From Eutreptiella sp. 'Long Island Sound 2002' (lineage: Eukaryota > Euglenozoa > Euglenophyceae > Eutreptiales > Eutreptiaceae), in the NCBI GenBank assembly GCA_964036045.1, contig OZ038383.1, forward strand, positions 107,964,925 through 108,028,924: a stretch of 64,000 nucleotides of DNA, in the 5' to 3' direction. The notes under the pieces are model-generated. The model saw only the letters and a program-made list of their open reading frames with translations, had not been told where the DNA came from and did no database searches. Made by a program: the position numbers and the translations under genes. Each line of letters starts with the position of its first letter. Position 1 is the first letter of the stretch. Shown piece by piece: positions 10,160 to 20,596 of this stretch.

Positions 10160-11834
10160 CGCTCCCCAACTGAGAGGGCCACTAAGTTAAACTGGATCGA
10201 CGTAAGGTTTGATTGCAATCGTAGTCACATCACGCGTGTGCAACAGTAGCTTGTTGCAAGGTAAGTTGCAGAGTCCTACGACATATCATAACGTTTCTGA
10301 ACAACGTTTCACAAGGCGCAACAACCACTCGCATTCAATAGTCCGGAACCCAGGCCACATCTTCCAGCGTGCAGAGACCTCCCACTGATTTTCACTGTTT
10401 TGGGTCTGCCATAATGTGCGAATTTTTGAGGGGCAGAGGCGACCAGCAGCCACTGAAATACACCAGCGGGCTGCAATGTGCCGGCACAACCTGCCTGTGG
10501 CACAATGTGCCACCGAAATGTGACCGTGTGCCGGCGGTCAATCAGAGGAACTAACGAGACAGCTTCCTTGTCCCTCCCAAGGACTAAATTGTTTCCCTGT
10601 CCCTCCCAATTTTGTCTCTCCTCCTCTTTCAAAGGCGGCACAGCGGCAAAGCATCATTTTAGATAGTCTTTGCACACGTTTGGCTTCACGTTGCTTGCAG
10701 CTAATTGAGCGTAAGGTGCACGTTGTGCATGAAATCGGTCGCCGTTGGACACGTGACCAAAACGGTCAATTGCCCATATCGCACACGTGGCAATCACGAC
10801 TGAGTTTCACCTGTGCAGTTTCCTACCAGCTAGAAGGGATCACACCGGTAATCAACCGACACCACAACGGGCAAGTTGCTGCTCAAAAGTGACTGAAAAG
10901 TACGTCGAGAGCACCCCATGCTTCTGCATTCTTCTTGACCGTAGGTTGTTTCGTCCATTTGAACTTCGTTGTTGTGATCCACGGGTGATGACTCACTCGT
11001 TGGGCATCTGGTGTGACCCCGCATGTTCTTAATTGTTCTGAAGTCTTGGCGTCGGGGACATTCCCGACACCTATGCGGAACGGTTGTGCTTTTTTGTTGT
11101 GCTTCAAATTTGAACAAAGTGCTTGCCCTCCCTTTCCTCAGCCTAGTGGTACTGTTCTTCGGTAGGCGGAAAATAAACAGGAAAGCATGGGCTTTCTGTT
11201 GTGCTATTCGAGAAAGCATTCGGCAGAGGAGGACAATATTTATTATTTCAAGCCTCGTTGCCCCAACAATAGTCCCCGCAAAAGAAAATACACCAAAAAT
11301 ATACTTCATTCTCATATCCCCGGCAGCATCGCGGTGACTTGTGGTCACTACTAGGGGAATGTGGGATGTAGCTCAGGCACACAGGTTGTGGGGCCCAGGC
11401 CCAACACCCGAACATGTTGCAGATTTTGCCCAGCCCTGCCACAGGCTCCGTAGAAGCTAATTTTTTTTGTTGCGGAGCTCGTTTCCGGGGCCCGAATAGC
11501 GTGTCTCAGTTTCTTGTGTTTTTTCCGTATTTTTTTGCTGCGGCCGGGGGGAGACCCATAAAAAACAGTGCACTGAAACTGCACCTGACGGTGTACATAG
11601 GCAACATCGCTAAGTCGGAACTCGCTAACGTCTCCCGAAAGGTCGGTTTTTCTCAAGTTGTAGCTCGACTCTGATGCATTTTTAGCTCCGTCCACACGCA
11701 TTCATCTGCAGATGTACAAGGTTGAGTGATTGATAATTTGATAAGAAACACACTTATATTCAAAAATTCGTTGAAATACGCAAAATTAAGAAGGCCAGAA
11801 GCAAAAATCAAATTCGCGAAGGACAGGGCTAAGA
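10160..11834. other. Intergenic stretch, no supported gene
   Basis: ORFs up to 172 codons (minus strand, 10,830-11,348) overlap each other in different frames and show no motif, so I do not call them. No repeats were noted except the inverted repeat that begins at 11,835. Confidence 0.45.
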
Positions 11835-12006
11835 CCGCAAGTGTTATCCAGAGAAACGCGTTTTCTCCGGATAAGGGCTTATCCGGAGAAAATCGGCGCC
11901 GCAGCCAGATTTTGGTCAATTTCAGCCCATTATAGGACAGTACAGTATATTTTATATTTTTCTACATTTGTATTATTATTACTGTTATTATTCTATGGTA
12001 CATCTG

Positions 12007-12140
12007 TTAAATTTCAGATGTTAAATTTGTCAAAATTTGTCTCCTTAGCCTTTAAATTTCAGATTTTCGATTTGTCAAAATTTGTCTCCTTAGCCGTTAA
12101 ATTTCAGATTTTCGATTTGTCAAAATTTGTCTCCTTAGCC
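12007..12140 (+). repeat. 45-bp tandem repeat, three copies
   Basis: The unit begins TTAAATTTCAGAT and ends GTCTCCTTAGCC; the first copy differs by a few bases. It translates as a repeated hydrophobic 15-mer in one frame, but it lies upstream of the more coding-like part of that frame, so I treat it as non-coding. Confidence 0.8.
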
Positions 12141-12152
12141 TATTGTTGCAAA

Positions 12153-12578
12153 ATGCAAGCCCATAGCACCATGAGGGGCAAAAGGCCCAAAATTATTGAT
12201 GTTGATTTGCTGAGTGATGTATCATCCCCAAAATGCCACTCACCTAAATCCCCAAGAATCAAAGAAGAAGAACTTGATGACATTGAAGAGATGCAAGTAG
12301 AAGCACAAGTAGAAGAAGATGTCATGGGATTGTCGGATGCAAAGTCCGATGAAGTTGAGGAGGAGGAGGAGGCCTCCAACGTCTCCAACGTCTCTAATGA
12401 CGGTCCGACCACTCCAAGCCGGTGTGAGACGGCCTACCACGGCCATGCATATTTGAAAAGTAGACACCTTAGGCTTTCCAATGGTCCAAACGGATTGGAA
12501 AAACACCACGGTGGCGCCAAGTTACCCCTCGGTACTTCTGGCAACGGTTTCAAAAAAAAAAATTTGTCATTTTTTTGA
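12153..12578 (+). CDS. Hypothetical acidic protein, C-terminus made of satellite
   Basis: From the ATG at 12153 the frame gives MQAHSTMRGKRPKIIDVD, an SP-rich patch (SSPKCHSPKSP) and a strongly acidic stretch (EEELDDIEEMQ, DEVEEEEEAS) over about 85 residues. It then runs into the 198-bp satellite, which supplies the last 50 or so residues up to a TGA. The first part looks coding; the second is probably an accidental extension, so the real end or splice donor may lie near 12,400. No family recognised. Confidence 0.35.
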   Translation: MQAHSTMRGKRPKIIDVDLLSDVSSPKCHSPKSPRIKEEELDDIEEMQVEAQVEEDVMGLSDAKSDEVEEEEEASNVSNVSNDGPTTPSRCETAYHGHAYLKSRHLRLSNGPNGLEKHHGGAKLPLGTSGNGFKKKNLSFF

Positions 12579-13060
12579 CCAACCTCCAACCCATGATGGT
12601 CCGACCGCTCCAAGCTAGTGTGAGACGGCCTACCACGGCGATGCATATTTGAAAAGTAGACACCTTAGGCTTTCCAATGGTCCAAACGGATTGGAAAAAC
12701 ACCACGGTGGCGCCAAGTTACCCCCCTGGTACTTCTGGCAACCCGGGTTTCAAAAAAAAAATTTGTCATTTTTTTGACCAACCTCCGACCAATGACGGTC
12801 CGACCGCTCCAAGCCGGTGTGAGACGGCCTACCACGGCCATGCATATTTGAAAAGTAGACACCTTAGGCTTTCCAATGGTCCAAACGGATTGGAAAAACA
12901 CCACGGTGGCGCCAAGTTACCCCCCCGGTACTTCTGGCAACCCGGGTTTCAAAAAAAAATTTGGCATTTTTTTGACCAACCTCCAACCCATGATGGTCCG
13001 ACCGCTCCAAGCCGGTGTGAGACGGCCTACCACGGCCATGCATATTTCACTCCATGGTGG
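12405..13060 (+). repeat. Satellite-like tandem repeat, unit about 198 bp, 3.3 copies
   Basis: The word GAGACGGCCTACCACGGC(C/G)ATGCATATTT starts at 12,425, 12,622, 12,821 and 13,019, giving spacings of 197, 199 and 198 bp. Each unit contains a poly-A run followed by TTTGTCATTTTTTTGACC. The last copy breaks off near 13,060. A hairpin with arms CCCCGGGC and GCCCGGGG plus a T-run follows at about 13,240-13,275. Confidence 0.9.
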
Positions 13061-13330
13061 CGCCAAGTTACCCCCCTAACACCTTTGCACCATGGTCTGT
13101 CAAAAAGACTCTTGGGTCCAATAAAAGGGCACTTCCACCTTGTCCCACACCCCCAAACCTGATTGTAAGGCATTGCAGGTGTGGACATGTGTCGTGCAAT
13201 GTTGTGTGCAAGCCCCATTGTGAGTTTCCGGTCAGTGTGGCCCCGGGCTTGGCCCGGGGCTTTTGGTTTTTTTAAAAATTTTACTTTTCTCTAGACAAAT
13301 CTATATCAAATAATTTTCGGAGCGGTATCA

Positions 13331-13402
13331 GCGCCGCAGCAGCTGAGTGGTAATGCGGCGGGTTCTCAAATGGCCGGCGGCGGTTCGATGCCCGCCGGCC
13401 TG
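13331..13402 (+). other. tRNA-like Pol III promoter fragment (possible SINE head)
   Basis: AGCTGAGTGGTAATGC resembles the D-arm/A box, and GGTTCGATGCC at 13,382 fits the B box GGTTCGANNCC. The sequence does not fold into a full tRNA with a credible acceptor stem, so I read it as a SINE head or tRNA relic. A second B-box-like word on the minus strand (GGTTCGAATCC, about 13,731) with an upstream A-box-like stretch lies 350 bp to the right. Confidence 0.4.
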
Positions 13403-14079
13403 TTTTGCGCCAGCCGCCAGCGCCAGCGCACTTAGGAAAATCCCACGTTTTTGACTCTGGCGGCTGTTCTGCGGCTGTTCTGGCGCCTCCGCGCCGATTT
13501 TCTCCGGATAAGCCCTTATCCGGAGAAAACGCGTTTCTCCGGATAACACTTGCGGGCTAAGACCGCTGTGCGATACCGTACGAGCCCGCGCGACAGAAGT
13601 GCTCATGATGGAACGCAAGTGTTATCCGGTCCGGAAAAATGCGTTTTCTCCGGATAAGCCCTTAAGGGAAATTATCCGGAGAATTGCGGCTCACAGCCGC
13701 CAGAATGGCGATCTCCAGCTGTGAACACGGGATTCGAACCGCCGCTGATAGCGGCCACTGACACAACAAACCAAACCAAAACCAAACCAAAACCAAACAC
13801 TGGCACATTGAGGGTTTCCAAATAGCAGACAAAAGCGATCCACAACACTCTTCTTAGTGAGCCACACAAACTCCAAGAAAAAGAATTACAAAGAATGTCA
13901 AAAGAATCAAGTTTTTGTAGAACCGCCGGATCCAGACATCATCATGCGAATCCTTGGCAGGGCTTACAACAACTATGAAGAACCAGTAGCCCCAGTTGGC
14001 ATGGAGAAGAAGAGCCCGGCACACACCAGCCCTCGCCTCCTCGAGTGTGCCATGAGAGAACAATGCGCCTTCTGCCGCT

Positions 14080-14796
14080 GTGAGCAAGCAATTCACACAT
14101 TCACACCGCATTCATTACCCACAGACCATGCACTTCTTTGGAAGGGCACCGAGAGACTTCCCCATCTGGCTGTGGGGCACCTGCTTGACGAAATTGGTTG
14201 CTTTTGGCCGTGTGTTTCAGGACCTCTCGTACTTCAGTGGCTGGAAGACTGACCGGCAAGCACACGCACACATCACAAAGTTCGTGCTCTTCACAGTACC
14301 AGACCGTATGCAAGGCGTCCGCAAGTATGTTTTTTGTTCCCATGAGAACCTCAGGCCATGTTCCCATTCCGGATTTTCCAGTTGCATTAGAAAAGTCCTT
14401 CCATCCGTCGAATCTGCCACTTCAAGTGTCATGACTACAATGGATTGTGCCAGAGGTGCTGACACTGCCGCACTCTCCCGTTTGTCAGCCGTATGTCTTC
14501 CTCTGCCCGCGTCGTCTGCTGTGTGTCCACACAAGCCTGTCAGTTCTTCCAGTTCCAGTTTTGGAGCCCTTACACCCGCCGAATGTGCCACTTCAAGTGT
14601 CATGACTCCCATGAACTGTGCCGGAGGTGCTGAGACTGCCGAACTCACCCATTTGTCAGCCGTAGGTACTCTAGTGGTCACGCCGGCTGCTATCTGTGCA
14701 TTGACACCTGTCGAATATGCCAATCACAATTGTAAGGCTCCTACATGCGCCGATTTTGCCGTTTCAGCTGTGGTGCCTTTAATGGACAGTCTCTGA
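14080..14796 (+). CDS. Hypothetical ORF with an internal duplication, 238 aa
   Basis: The first 100 codons (HFFGRAPRDFPIWLWG, FVLFTVPDRMQGVRKYV) look coding. From 14,407 the DNA carries a duplicated segment of about 85 bp (14,407-14,492 and 14,579-14,663), so the protein repeats ATSSVMT(T/P)M(D/N)CA and LSAV. Another frame over the same DNA is Cys-rich but holds TGA, TAA and TAG codons, so I prefer this one. No known domain. It may be an exon or a transposon remnant. Confidence 0.3.
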   Translation: MSKQFTHSHRIHYPQTMHFFGRAPRDFPIWLWGTCLTKLVAFGRVFQDLSYFSGWKTDRQAHAHITKFVLFTVPDRMQGVRKYVFCSHENLRPCSHSGFSSCIRKVLPSVESATSSVMTTMDCARGADTAALSRLSAVCLPLPASSAVCPHKPVSSSSSSFGALTPAECATSSVMTPMNCAGGAETAELTHLSAVGTLVVTPAAICALTPVEYANHNCKAPTCADFAVSAVVPLMDSL

Positions 14797-14990
14797 ATCG
14801 GTTTTTCAAGTTCATGTCTCTATGGGCCCTCATTTTGCCTTGCAATGGCCTTAGCACGGTGCAAAACTCAGCCGGGTCGAAAAACTTCTGCTGCGGGATC
14901 CCTGACCTCCCCAAACACAAGTGCTGCACTTTGGTTTTGCACACCAACTTGCACTTTTTTGGTGGCAGAGGACCACGCACTCTGCAATAG

Positions 14991-15407
14991 GTGCTTGATC
15001 ATGCAACACAAACAAGCTGTACTGTGTCAGAGCTGGTAGAAAATTTTATTCTTCTAGCTGGAGGTCTTGATGAAAGGTATGTGAATAGTTTTGCTCACAG
15101 GGGTGTGCAATTGAAAGAAGATCTGCTGTTACAAATCTCAAATGTCCTCACACCATTCTTTGCACGCAGATATTGGAGTAATGGTCTACAGAGGCTTGGG
15201 CAAACACCGGGAATCGGTTCGTATGAATGTCCGGCCGCCTGTTTTTCGAGAACACTCAACATGTTGCATTCAGTGGCTGTCAAGCAGACCCTTCTAGCTT
15301 CCAGGCATCAATATGCACGCTTGTTTCGACTTTTTAATTGGGATGTTGATGGCGGAAAGTGCCGCTTACCTGATGAAATAGCGTACCCAAAGCTGCTTCA
15401 CTCTTGA
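14991..15407 (+). CDS. Hypothetical ORF, 138 aa
   Basis: An open frame (LVENFILLAGGLDERY, LLLQISNVLTPFFARRYW, ASRHQYARLFRLFNWD) has protein-like composition and ends in TGA. It starts directly after a TAG that closes an 81-codon ORF in the same frame (14,745-14,990), so the two may once have been one reading frame. No family recognised and no splice signals that I trust. Confidence 0.3.
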   Translation: MLDHATQTSCTVSELVENFILLAGGLDERYVNSFAHRGVQLKEDLLLQISNVLTPFFARRYWSNGLQRLGQTPGIGSYECPAACFSRTLNMLHSVAVKQTLLASRHQYARLFRLFNWDVDGGKCRLPDEIAYPKLLHS

Positions 15408-15409
15408 GG

Positions 15410-15794
15410 CTTAATGAGAGTGGTGCTGAGTGCAGTGGATGCAGGCTTTGGTTATGTGCATTGTCCAGGCAGCTCATTTTGTTTGCTCTTTGAAGTACCC
15501 CGAAAGCTCATCGTCTGCGTTGCACTCCAAGAGCTGTTGGGAGTGCAAAAAGGTTGTTGCTAAGCTTAGATACATTTAGATTGCATGGTTGGCACTAGTG
15601 CTGTAGGTGTTAATAAATATGGAACCAAGCCCCTAAGAAACTGACACACTGCAGTTGCACCTTTTTCAAGTATGGAAAGCGGCTAGTAATTGATGGGCAA
15701 TGGACTTGTGTTGCAATTCATACAAATAGGTGTGCAACCTGGTAGTTTTGAAAACAACTAGGTGTTGGAGGTTGTTTTTTGAATTTTTAGCAGT
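15410..15794. other. Short intergenic stretch, nothing recognised
   Basis: AT-rich sequence leading into the minisatellite. I see no ORF, repeat or RNA gene here. Confidence 0.5.
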
Positions 15795-16535
15795 AGGTCG
15801 TTGGACCCCTTCGTCGGACCCCTTCGTCGGACCCCTTTGTCGGACCCCTTCATCCGACCCCTTCGTCGGACCACTTCGGCGGACCCCTTCGTTAGACCCC
15901 TTTGTCGGACTCCTTCGTCGGACCCCTTCGCCGGACCCCTTCGTCGGACCCGTTCGTCGGACCCGTTCGTCGGACCCGTTCGTCAAACCCCTCCGTCGGA
16001 CCCCTTCGTCGGATGCCTCCGTCGGACCCCTTTGTCGGACCCCTTTGTCGGACCCCTTTGTCGGACCCCTTCGTCGGACCCCTTCGTCGAAACCCTTCGT
16101 TGGACCCCTTCGTCGGAAACCTTCGTCGGACCCCTTCGTCGGACCCCTTCGTCGGACCCCTCGTTCGGACCCCTTCGTCAGACCCCTTCGTCGAATCCCT
16201 TTGTCAGAGCCCTTCGTCGGAGCCCTTCGTCGGATACCTTCGTCGGACCCCTCCGTCGGACCCCTTTGTCGGACCCCTTCGTCGGACCCCTTCGTCGGAC
16301 CCCCTCGTCGGACCCCTTCGTCGGTCCCCTTGATCGGATCCCGTCGTCGCACCCCTCCGTCAGACCCCTCCGTCGGACCCCTTCGTTGGACCCCTCCGTC
16401 GGAACCCTTCGTCGGACCCCTTTGTCGGACCCCTCCGTCGGACCCCCTCGTCGGACCCCTCTGTGGGACCCCTGCATCGGACCCCTTTGTCGGACCCCTT
16501 CGTCAGACCCCTTCTTCGGACCCTGTGGACTAAGA
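15795..16535 (+). repeat. 13-bp minisatellite, about 57 units
   Basis: The unit is CTTCGTCGGACCC with common variants (CTTTGTCGG, CTCCGTCGG). Since 13 is not a multiple of 3, three units (39 bp) encode a 13-residue repeat, and all three plus-strand frames stay open over most of the array (reading about DPFVGPLRRTPSS); a minus frame is open too. These long ORFs are a by-product of a stop-free unit, not evidence of a gene. Confidence 0.95.
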
Positions 16536-16539
16536 AAAA

Positions 16540-16940
16540 GTGCTTTTCCAATGCTTTATGGTATACTTTAGTTGTATTAGAGGTGCTCTAAGCACTCTTG
16601 CATTTTTATCTTAGTATTGGCCTAACCAAAATGGGTGATAACACATTTTGACCTATAGAACCAAACACTAAATCAGGATGTTGTGTGGACCCCTTAATCC
16701 CCAAGCAATGTGAACTAAAACATCTTTTCCTGAGTTGACTGAGGCACTGATATACTAAGGCAGAGCCTATAAATTTATCTATGTTTTCTCATGAATTCTT
16801 AGCTATCCTAGTGGTATGCACCCTAGGGGCTGGGGTACCTCTTTTTGAGAGTTCCTGGGTTCAATAGGAGGTTGTCTGGCCACGTGGATGGTAGCCAGGA
16901 ATTCTGAAAAAATGGTGAACTTGATGTGATGTCAGGGCCG
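16540..16940. other. Intergenic stretch, nothing recognised
   Basis: No ORF of note and no repeat noticed. Confidence 0.5.
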
Positions 16941-16942
16941 CA

Positions 16943-17240
16943 GCCGAGACAACGTGCTGAGATTTTACCACGGATTGGTTGCATGAGAACAACATCCGAA
17001 GCAAGACTCACCTAATGCATATGAAGGGGGGCGTCGCTGTCAGTGAATACTCCGAGACAGTGTGCTAAAATTTCACCAGGGATTTATTGGGAATCCGAGG
17101 CGAAAATTCAAACGTTGCCTTTATACGAGGGGGGGTTGCCTTGCTATCCGGGCATACGCCGAGACAACTTACTTGGACATTTACCAAGGATGTTTGAAAA
17201 TCATCCGAGGCTAAACCAACTCAATGCCTATATGACCACC
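16943..17240 (+). repeat. Strongly diverged tandem repeat, unit about 108 bp, three copies
   Basis: CCGAGACA(A/G) followed by a TTTACCA-like word and ATCCGA(A/G)GC recurs at about 16,943, 17,052 and 17,159. Identity between copies is modest. Confidence 0.55.
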
Positions 17241-18660
17241 TCACCGCCCCTGAACCCTTGTAACCATAAAAAAAAGGGGGGGGTAAGACCAAGGCCCTAC
17301 TGAGCCAAAGTACTTCCTGACAAAAGGAGTGGGGGCGGGTACTACCATGGCCTTCCGAAGCAGAGGTACTTGCGGTAAGGGAGAGGATGCAAGAGGAGTG
17401 ACCGTCAGGCCCATTGCCATCTCTGCACCAAAAGAAAACCTCTGCTCAGAAATTTGGTCATGTAGAAAAAGGAAGATTAGAAAAATACAAAACAGGCATA
17501 GCAGCACAAAGGACACAAAGAAAATAGTGAAACAATCCTCACTGGACTGACCCACAGGGTATAAAAACCCTTAAGCTACTGAACAAAGCTGCTGGTCCTC
17601 CAAGGGGCTTAAGCCCCATATATCAGACTTATCTTAAAACTTGTGCGCCAACTTAACTTCTGAGCATCTCGAAGGGGGATGGTGCTTGGCTGGGTCTTGA
17701 GGGGGGGATTGGCCTGCCTTGATGGCTTGATGGCCCCCCACACTCCTGAAACAAAGCAAAGAAAGAAAGGAGGGAAAAGGGAAATGTAAACATAGTATAG
17801 GCGACGTGTGCGTGACGTAACACGTGGAACAGCAAGGTGCACGGTACCCACAGGCTACGCAGCACTAGCGAGCGCTGCAAAGAAAGCCAGGCTGAATTGG
17901 CCCAGCAAGCGGAAAGCAGGCATAGCCGCGCGAGGCAACAGCAACAATGCTTCAAACCCTCCTGGGCGCCACCCTCTGAGCCTACTCAACACCCACTGTG
18001 AGCTCACACTGGCAAACAGCAGTACCCACACACCGCGACGCAAATATTTGCACAGTGGACTGGGGACCTGGGCCGTCCTGCTCCATGCTCTCCGATCTGC
18101 ACTGTGCGTGGTCCGTACGACTGTGACGCGTACCACTGTACACACAAAGACAATAAATGGTATACTTGGAAAGAAAACAGAGCAAGGGCATCAAATCACG
18201 ACAAACCCAGAGGCCATTGGGCACTGTGAAGTGTCCATTTGGGACCTCAGGCCCAAACTCGAATTTTGCATCTACGCATTTCAATCCAAATGCAACGCAT
18301 ACATGCATGCGTGAACAACGAGGGATATCTTCACTCAACGAAGTAAGACGCCAAGCTCTGAAGGCTCTTCAACCCCTCCGGTCTGCTCCTGCCACGGAGG
18401 TAACAGCAAAAGACAAAGCAGGCTTCAAACTTGCGCCAACGCCAACACATGGCTGCACTGCGCAAAATTTTGCCACCGGCGTGCAGTGAAACCCCACCGA
18501 GCCTGTGCAGTGCAAATGCTTCAGCGCGCTCATGGCTGCTTCGCGACCTTGGCTGCGAGCGCCCCATGGGCCGGCTACATGGAGCCACGCAGCGCTATGT
18601 ACTGATACAACCTCCCATACACACGCAGACAGAGAGAGGAAGGAAAAATGCCTGTTTGCG
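17241..18660. other. Intergenic stretch, no supported gene
   Basis: Overlapping ORFs of up to 168 codons lie on both strands (for example plus 17,808-18,314), but none has a motif or a clear bias over its antisense partner. One T-rich or A-rich run per few hundred bases is the only other feature. Confidence 0.4.
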
Positions 18661-18664
18661 CAGT

Positions 18665-19066
18665 TTAGTCTGGACTGCTGGAACTCGAAGAACTTCGCGA
18701 TCTCGTGCTGGACGCCGGCCTCCCAGTCGTGAACGAATCATGCTTGCGCCCGCCACGCTTGCCACGATGCATTGGGCGCAAAGGCCTGCTTGTGGGCTCG
18801 TGAACGACAGGGCGCTGCCGGCGACACGAACACACTTGGTTTGACTCCCTGAGCCTTTGAATGTCGGCCTGCAAACTGTCGCGCTCAGCTCGCACGTCTT
18901 TTAACTCCAACGTGGCCTGATGTAATTGGGCAGTCAACTTATGGCTAGCCTGCTCCAACTTGATCACGACCAAACGAAGCTGCTCTAGATCGTCCCACGC
19001 CCTAGAAATATCGTCCTCGTTGTCATTCAGACCCTCAGCGTTACGGCGTGCTTTCTTTTTTCCCAT
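18665..19066 (-). CDS. Hypothetical small coiled-coil protein with Arg/Ser tail, 133 aa
   Basis: From the ATG at 19066 the frame reads a basic start (MGKKKARRNAE), a heptad-like helix (about residues 20-80: WDDLEQLRLVVIKLEQ, LTAQLHQATLELKDVR, LQADIQRLRES), a Cys/Arg patch (CSCRRQR) and a tail of Arg, Gly and Ser ending in an RS-rich run. The frame stays open 33 codons upstream (to 19165), so an earlier start or exon is possible. The helix plus basic tail would suit a small structural or nucleic-acid-binding protein. No family assigned. Confidence 0.45.
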   Translation of the reverse strand: MGKKKARRNAEGLNDNEDDISRAWDDLEQLRLVVIKLEQASHKLTAQLHQATLELKDVRAERDSLQADIQRLRESNQVCSCRRQRPVVHEPTSRPLRPMHRGKRGGRKHDSFTTGRPASSTRSRSSSSSSSPD

Positions 19067-19296
19067 GAGAAAACGGACACCAAATGGGGAACTCCTGTGC
19101 TTAAATGCAGCCACAGATCCGCCGTCGAAAACTTCAAACTCGCCGCCGTGAAACTCGCCTAACACGTCGTCCTGAAAACTCTTGTGCTGGCAAAATTTGT
19201 TGGTTTGGGATTGAACCGATCACTCAGATTGCGAAATTGTAACACCTCAATGCCCTCGGGCGACTCCACAGGCACGGAAAAGGCGTAAATGTACTG

Positions 19297-19916
19297 TACT
19301 GTGGTTACAAAGTGATTTGCAGTAACAGCGCCCGATTCCAGCTGCATTATTATTTTTTAAATTTACATTTACAGTATGCGGTGCTGAGCATTATTATTTA
19401 CTTTACATTTACATTAACATTATACAGATGATGTGCGCGTGCTTTGCCGAGAGGGGGTACCCTAGCGGCCAATGCGCTGGGGTACGACTTGGCAGACATT
19501 GGTTCGATTCCTGGTACGTGCACGGGAAGTAAAGCTGTTATGCACTTTTTTTTTTCATTTTCAGCAGTGATCGCTGATCGGCGCCCATTTTGAGCAGCGA
19601 TCGGCACAGCGGCCTGCAGGGATCGGAGCAATCGCTGAGCACAATTCTGCGCAGCAACAGATTTCAATTGGCGAATTTCATGTTTTGGAGTTTTTTGCTT
19701 CCGGAGGGTGAGAGGGAGTCCACATGTGGCGCCGAAGGCGCCGAAGCAAAAATTGAGAAAAACATCCAATTACATTATCCGAGACCCCCGTCCATTCAAA
19801 AATAACATTTTACATTATCCTTTTTTCGGCCACATTATTCTTTTTTGACATTTACATTTTACTTTTTCTTTTTTCGTCGACGTTATTATACTGTAAATCA
19901 CTTTGTAACCACAGTA
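19297..19916. mobile_element. 620-bp element with 28-bp terminal inverted repeats
   Basis: TACTGTGGTTACAAAGTG starts the left end (19,297-19,324), and its reverse complement closes the right end (19,889-19,916), with 27 of 28 bases paired. The inside is AT-rich with many TTACATTTA words. It also contains a tRNA-like block at about 19,440-19,515 with an A-box-like TAGCGGCCAATGC and a perfect B box GGTTCGATTCC. No ORF. It could be a MITE carrying a SINE, or a fold-back element. Target duplication not certain. Confidence 0.55.
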
Positions 19917-20194
19917 ATCCCAATCAGGTCAATCTCGGCGAAATCTGCATTTCTGATTTCGCAATCAGGACATTTGGTGCCTAAATACATAAATGTATAA
20001 AACATTACAAACTCAATCAACAAAAGCATTGTAATCTATATCCTTGCACGTGCACGCCTTGTCGCAATGTGCGGTAGTGCACTGGTCTGCTGCAATCAGG
20101 GCCCTTGTTCGAGCCGAGACCCCATGGACAGGAGTGTGGGATCAGGGTTCCTCGGAACCGAGATCCACGTACCTAAATTTTCAGATGGCTCTCC
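19917..20194. other. Spacer beyond the left end of element C; weak tRNA-like block
   Basis: Bases 20,060-20,130 carry GCGGTAGTGCACTGG and TTGTTCGAGCC, which loosely resemble Pol III A and B boxes. The 3' LTR of element C ought to lie near here if ORF3 belongs to it, but I find no copy of this sequence at the right end of the window. Confidence 0.35.
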
Positions 20195-20592
20195 TCAGTT
20201 GACATTCATATCGTGTTGTGGCACCAGGGGCCACCACGGGTAGTCCTGCCCAGGATACAGGTTATAAATAACCTGCACGATATAGAATGCTCCCCGCATC
20301 CATGCAGTGAGCCGCCCCAGCGACTCCCACACAGACGCAGGAACGGTGATGCAACCGGACACCGTCAGACCAGCATAGGAGAACAAGGGTCCAGCCTGCC
20401 ATGCCCGGCGGCTCGTTGGCGTGTCGGTGGAATCAGGCAGGGTTGGGGTTCCCAACTCGAACTCCGCGTCCAGGGTCCGCCTCAGGTGGTGCACGTGGTG
20501 CGAGACCAGCAGGACCCATCCACTGGCCCAATCAATCATTTGGATGCCATCCTGGGCGAGTTCGGTCTCCTCCACGCATACGGCCTCTCCTT
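20195..20592 (-). pseudogene. ORF3 of element C, C-terminal part
   Basis: This frame (EGEAVCVEETELAQ through YPGQDYPWWPLVPQ) ends in TGA at 20,195. Its other half lies at 33,637-34,012, on the far side of element A, in the same reading frame once A and one copy of the 4-bp target duplication are taken away. Together they give about 257 residues. There is no obvious signal peptide, membrane segment or known motif. Trp and Tyr are frequent, and SHHVHHLRRTLDAEFELG looks helical. Function unknown. Confidence 0.6.
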
Positions 20593-20596
20593 CCAT

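Larger units (their letters stand above)
11835..13555. repeat. 1.7-kb segment bounded by 65-bp inverted repeats
   Basis: Bases 11,835-11,899 and 13,491-13,555 are inverted copies of one another with about one mismatch in 65. Each arm holds an internal hairpin (CCGGATAA facing TTATCCGG). A third, more diverged copy lies at about 13,614-13,685 in the orientation of the left arm. Between the arms lie the 45-bp repeats, the acidic ORF, the 198-bp satellite and a tRNA-like sequence. This could be a non-autonomous DNA element; no transposase is visible and no target duplication is evident. Confidence 0.55.

Noticed and set aside
13235-13280. Bacterial-type terminator (GC hairpin followed by T-run)
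   Set aside because: The context is eukaryotic and there is no gene ending upstream; it is more likely part of a repeat.
13331-13402. A functional tRNA gene
   Set aside because: A- and B-box-like words are present, but no seven-base-pair acceptor stem or proper anticodon arm can be drawn; a SINE head or relic fits better.
14407-14990. Cys-rich frame with CHFKCHD and CYLCIDTCRIC, resembling a zinc-cluster protein
   Set aside because: That frame is broken by two TGA, one TAA and one TAG codons, while another frame over the same DNA is open for 238 codons.
15666-16571. Four long ORFs (143-267 codons) over 15,666-16,571
   Set aside because: All are by-products of a stop-free 13-bp minisatellite; three forward frames and one reverse frame are open at once.
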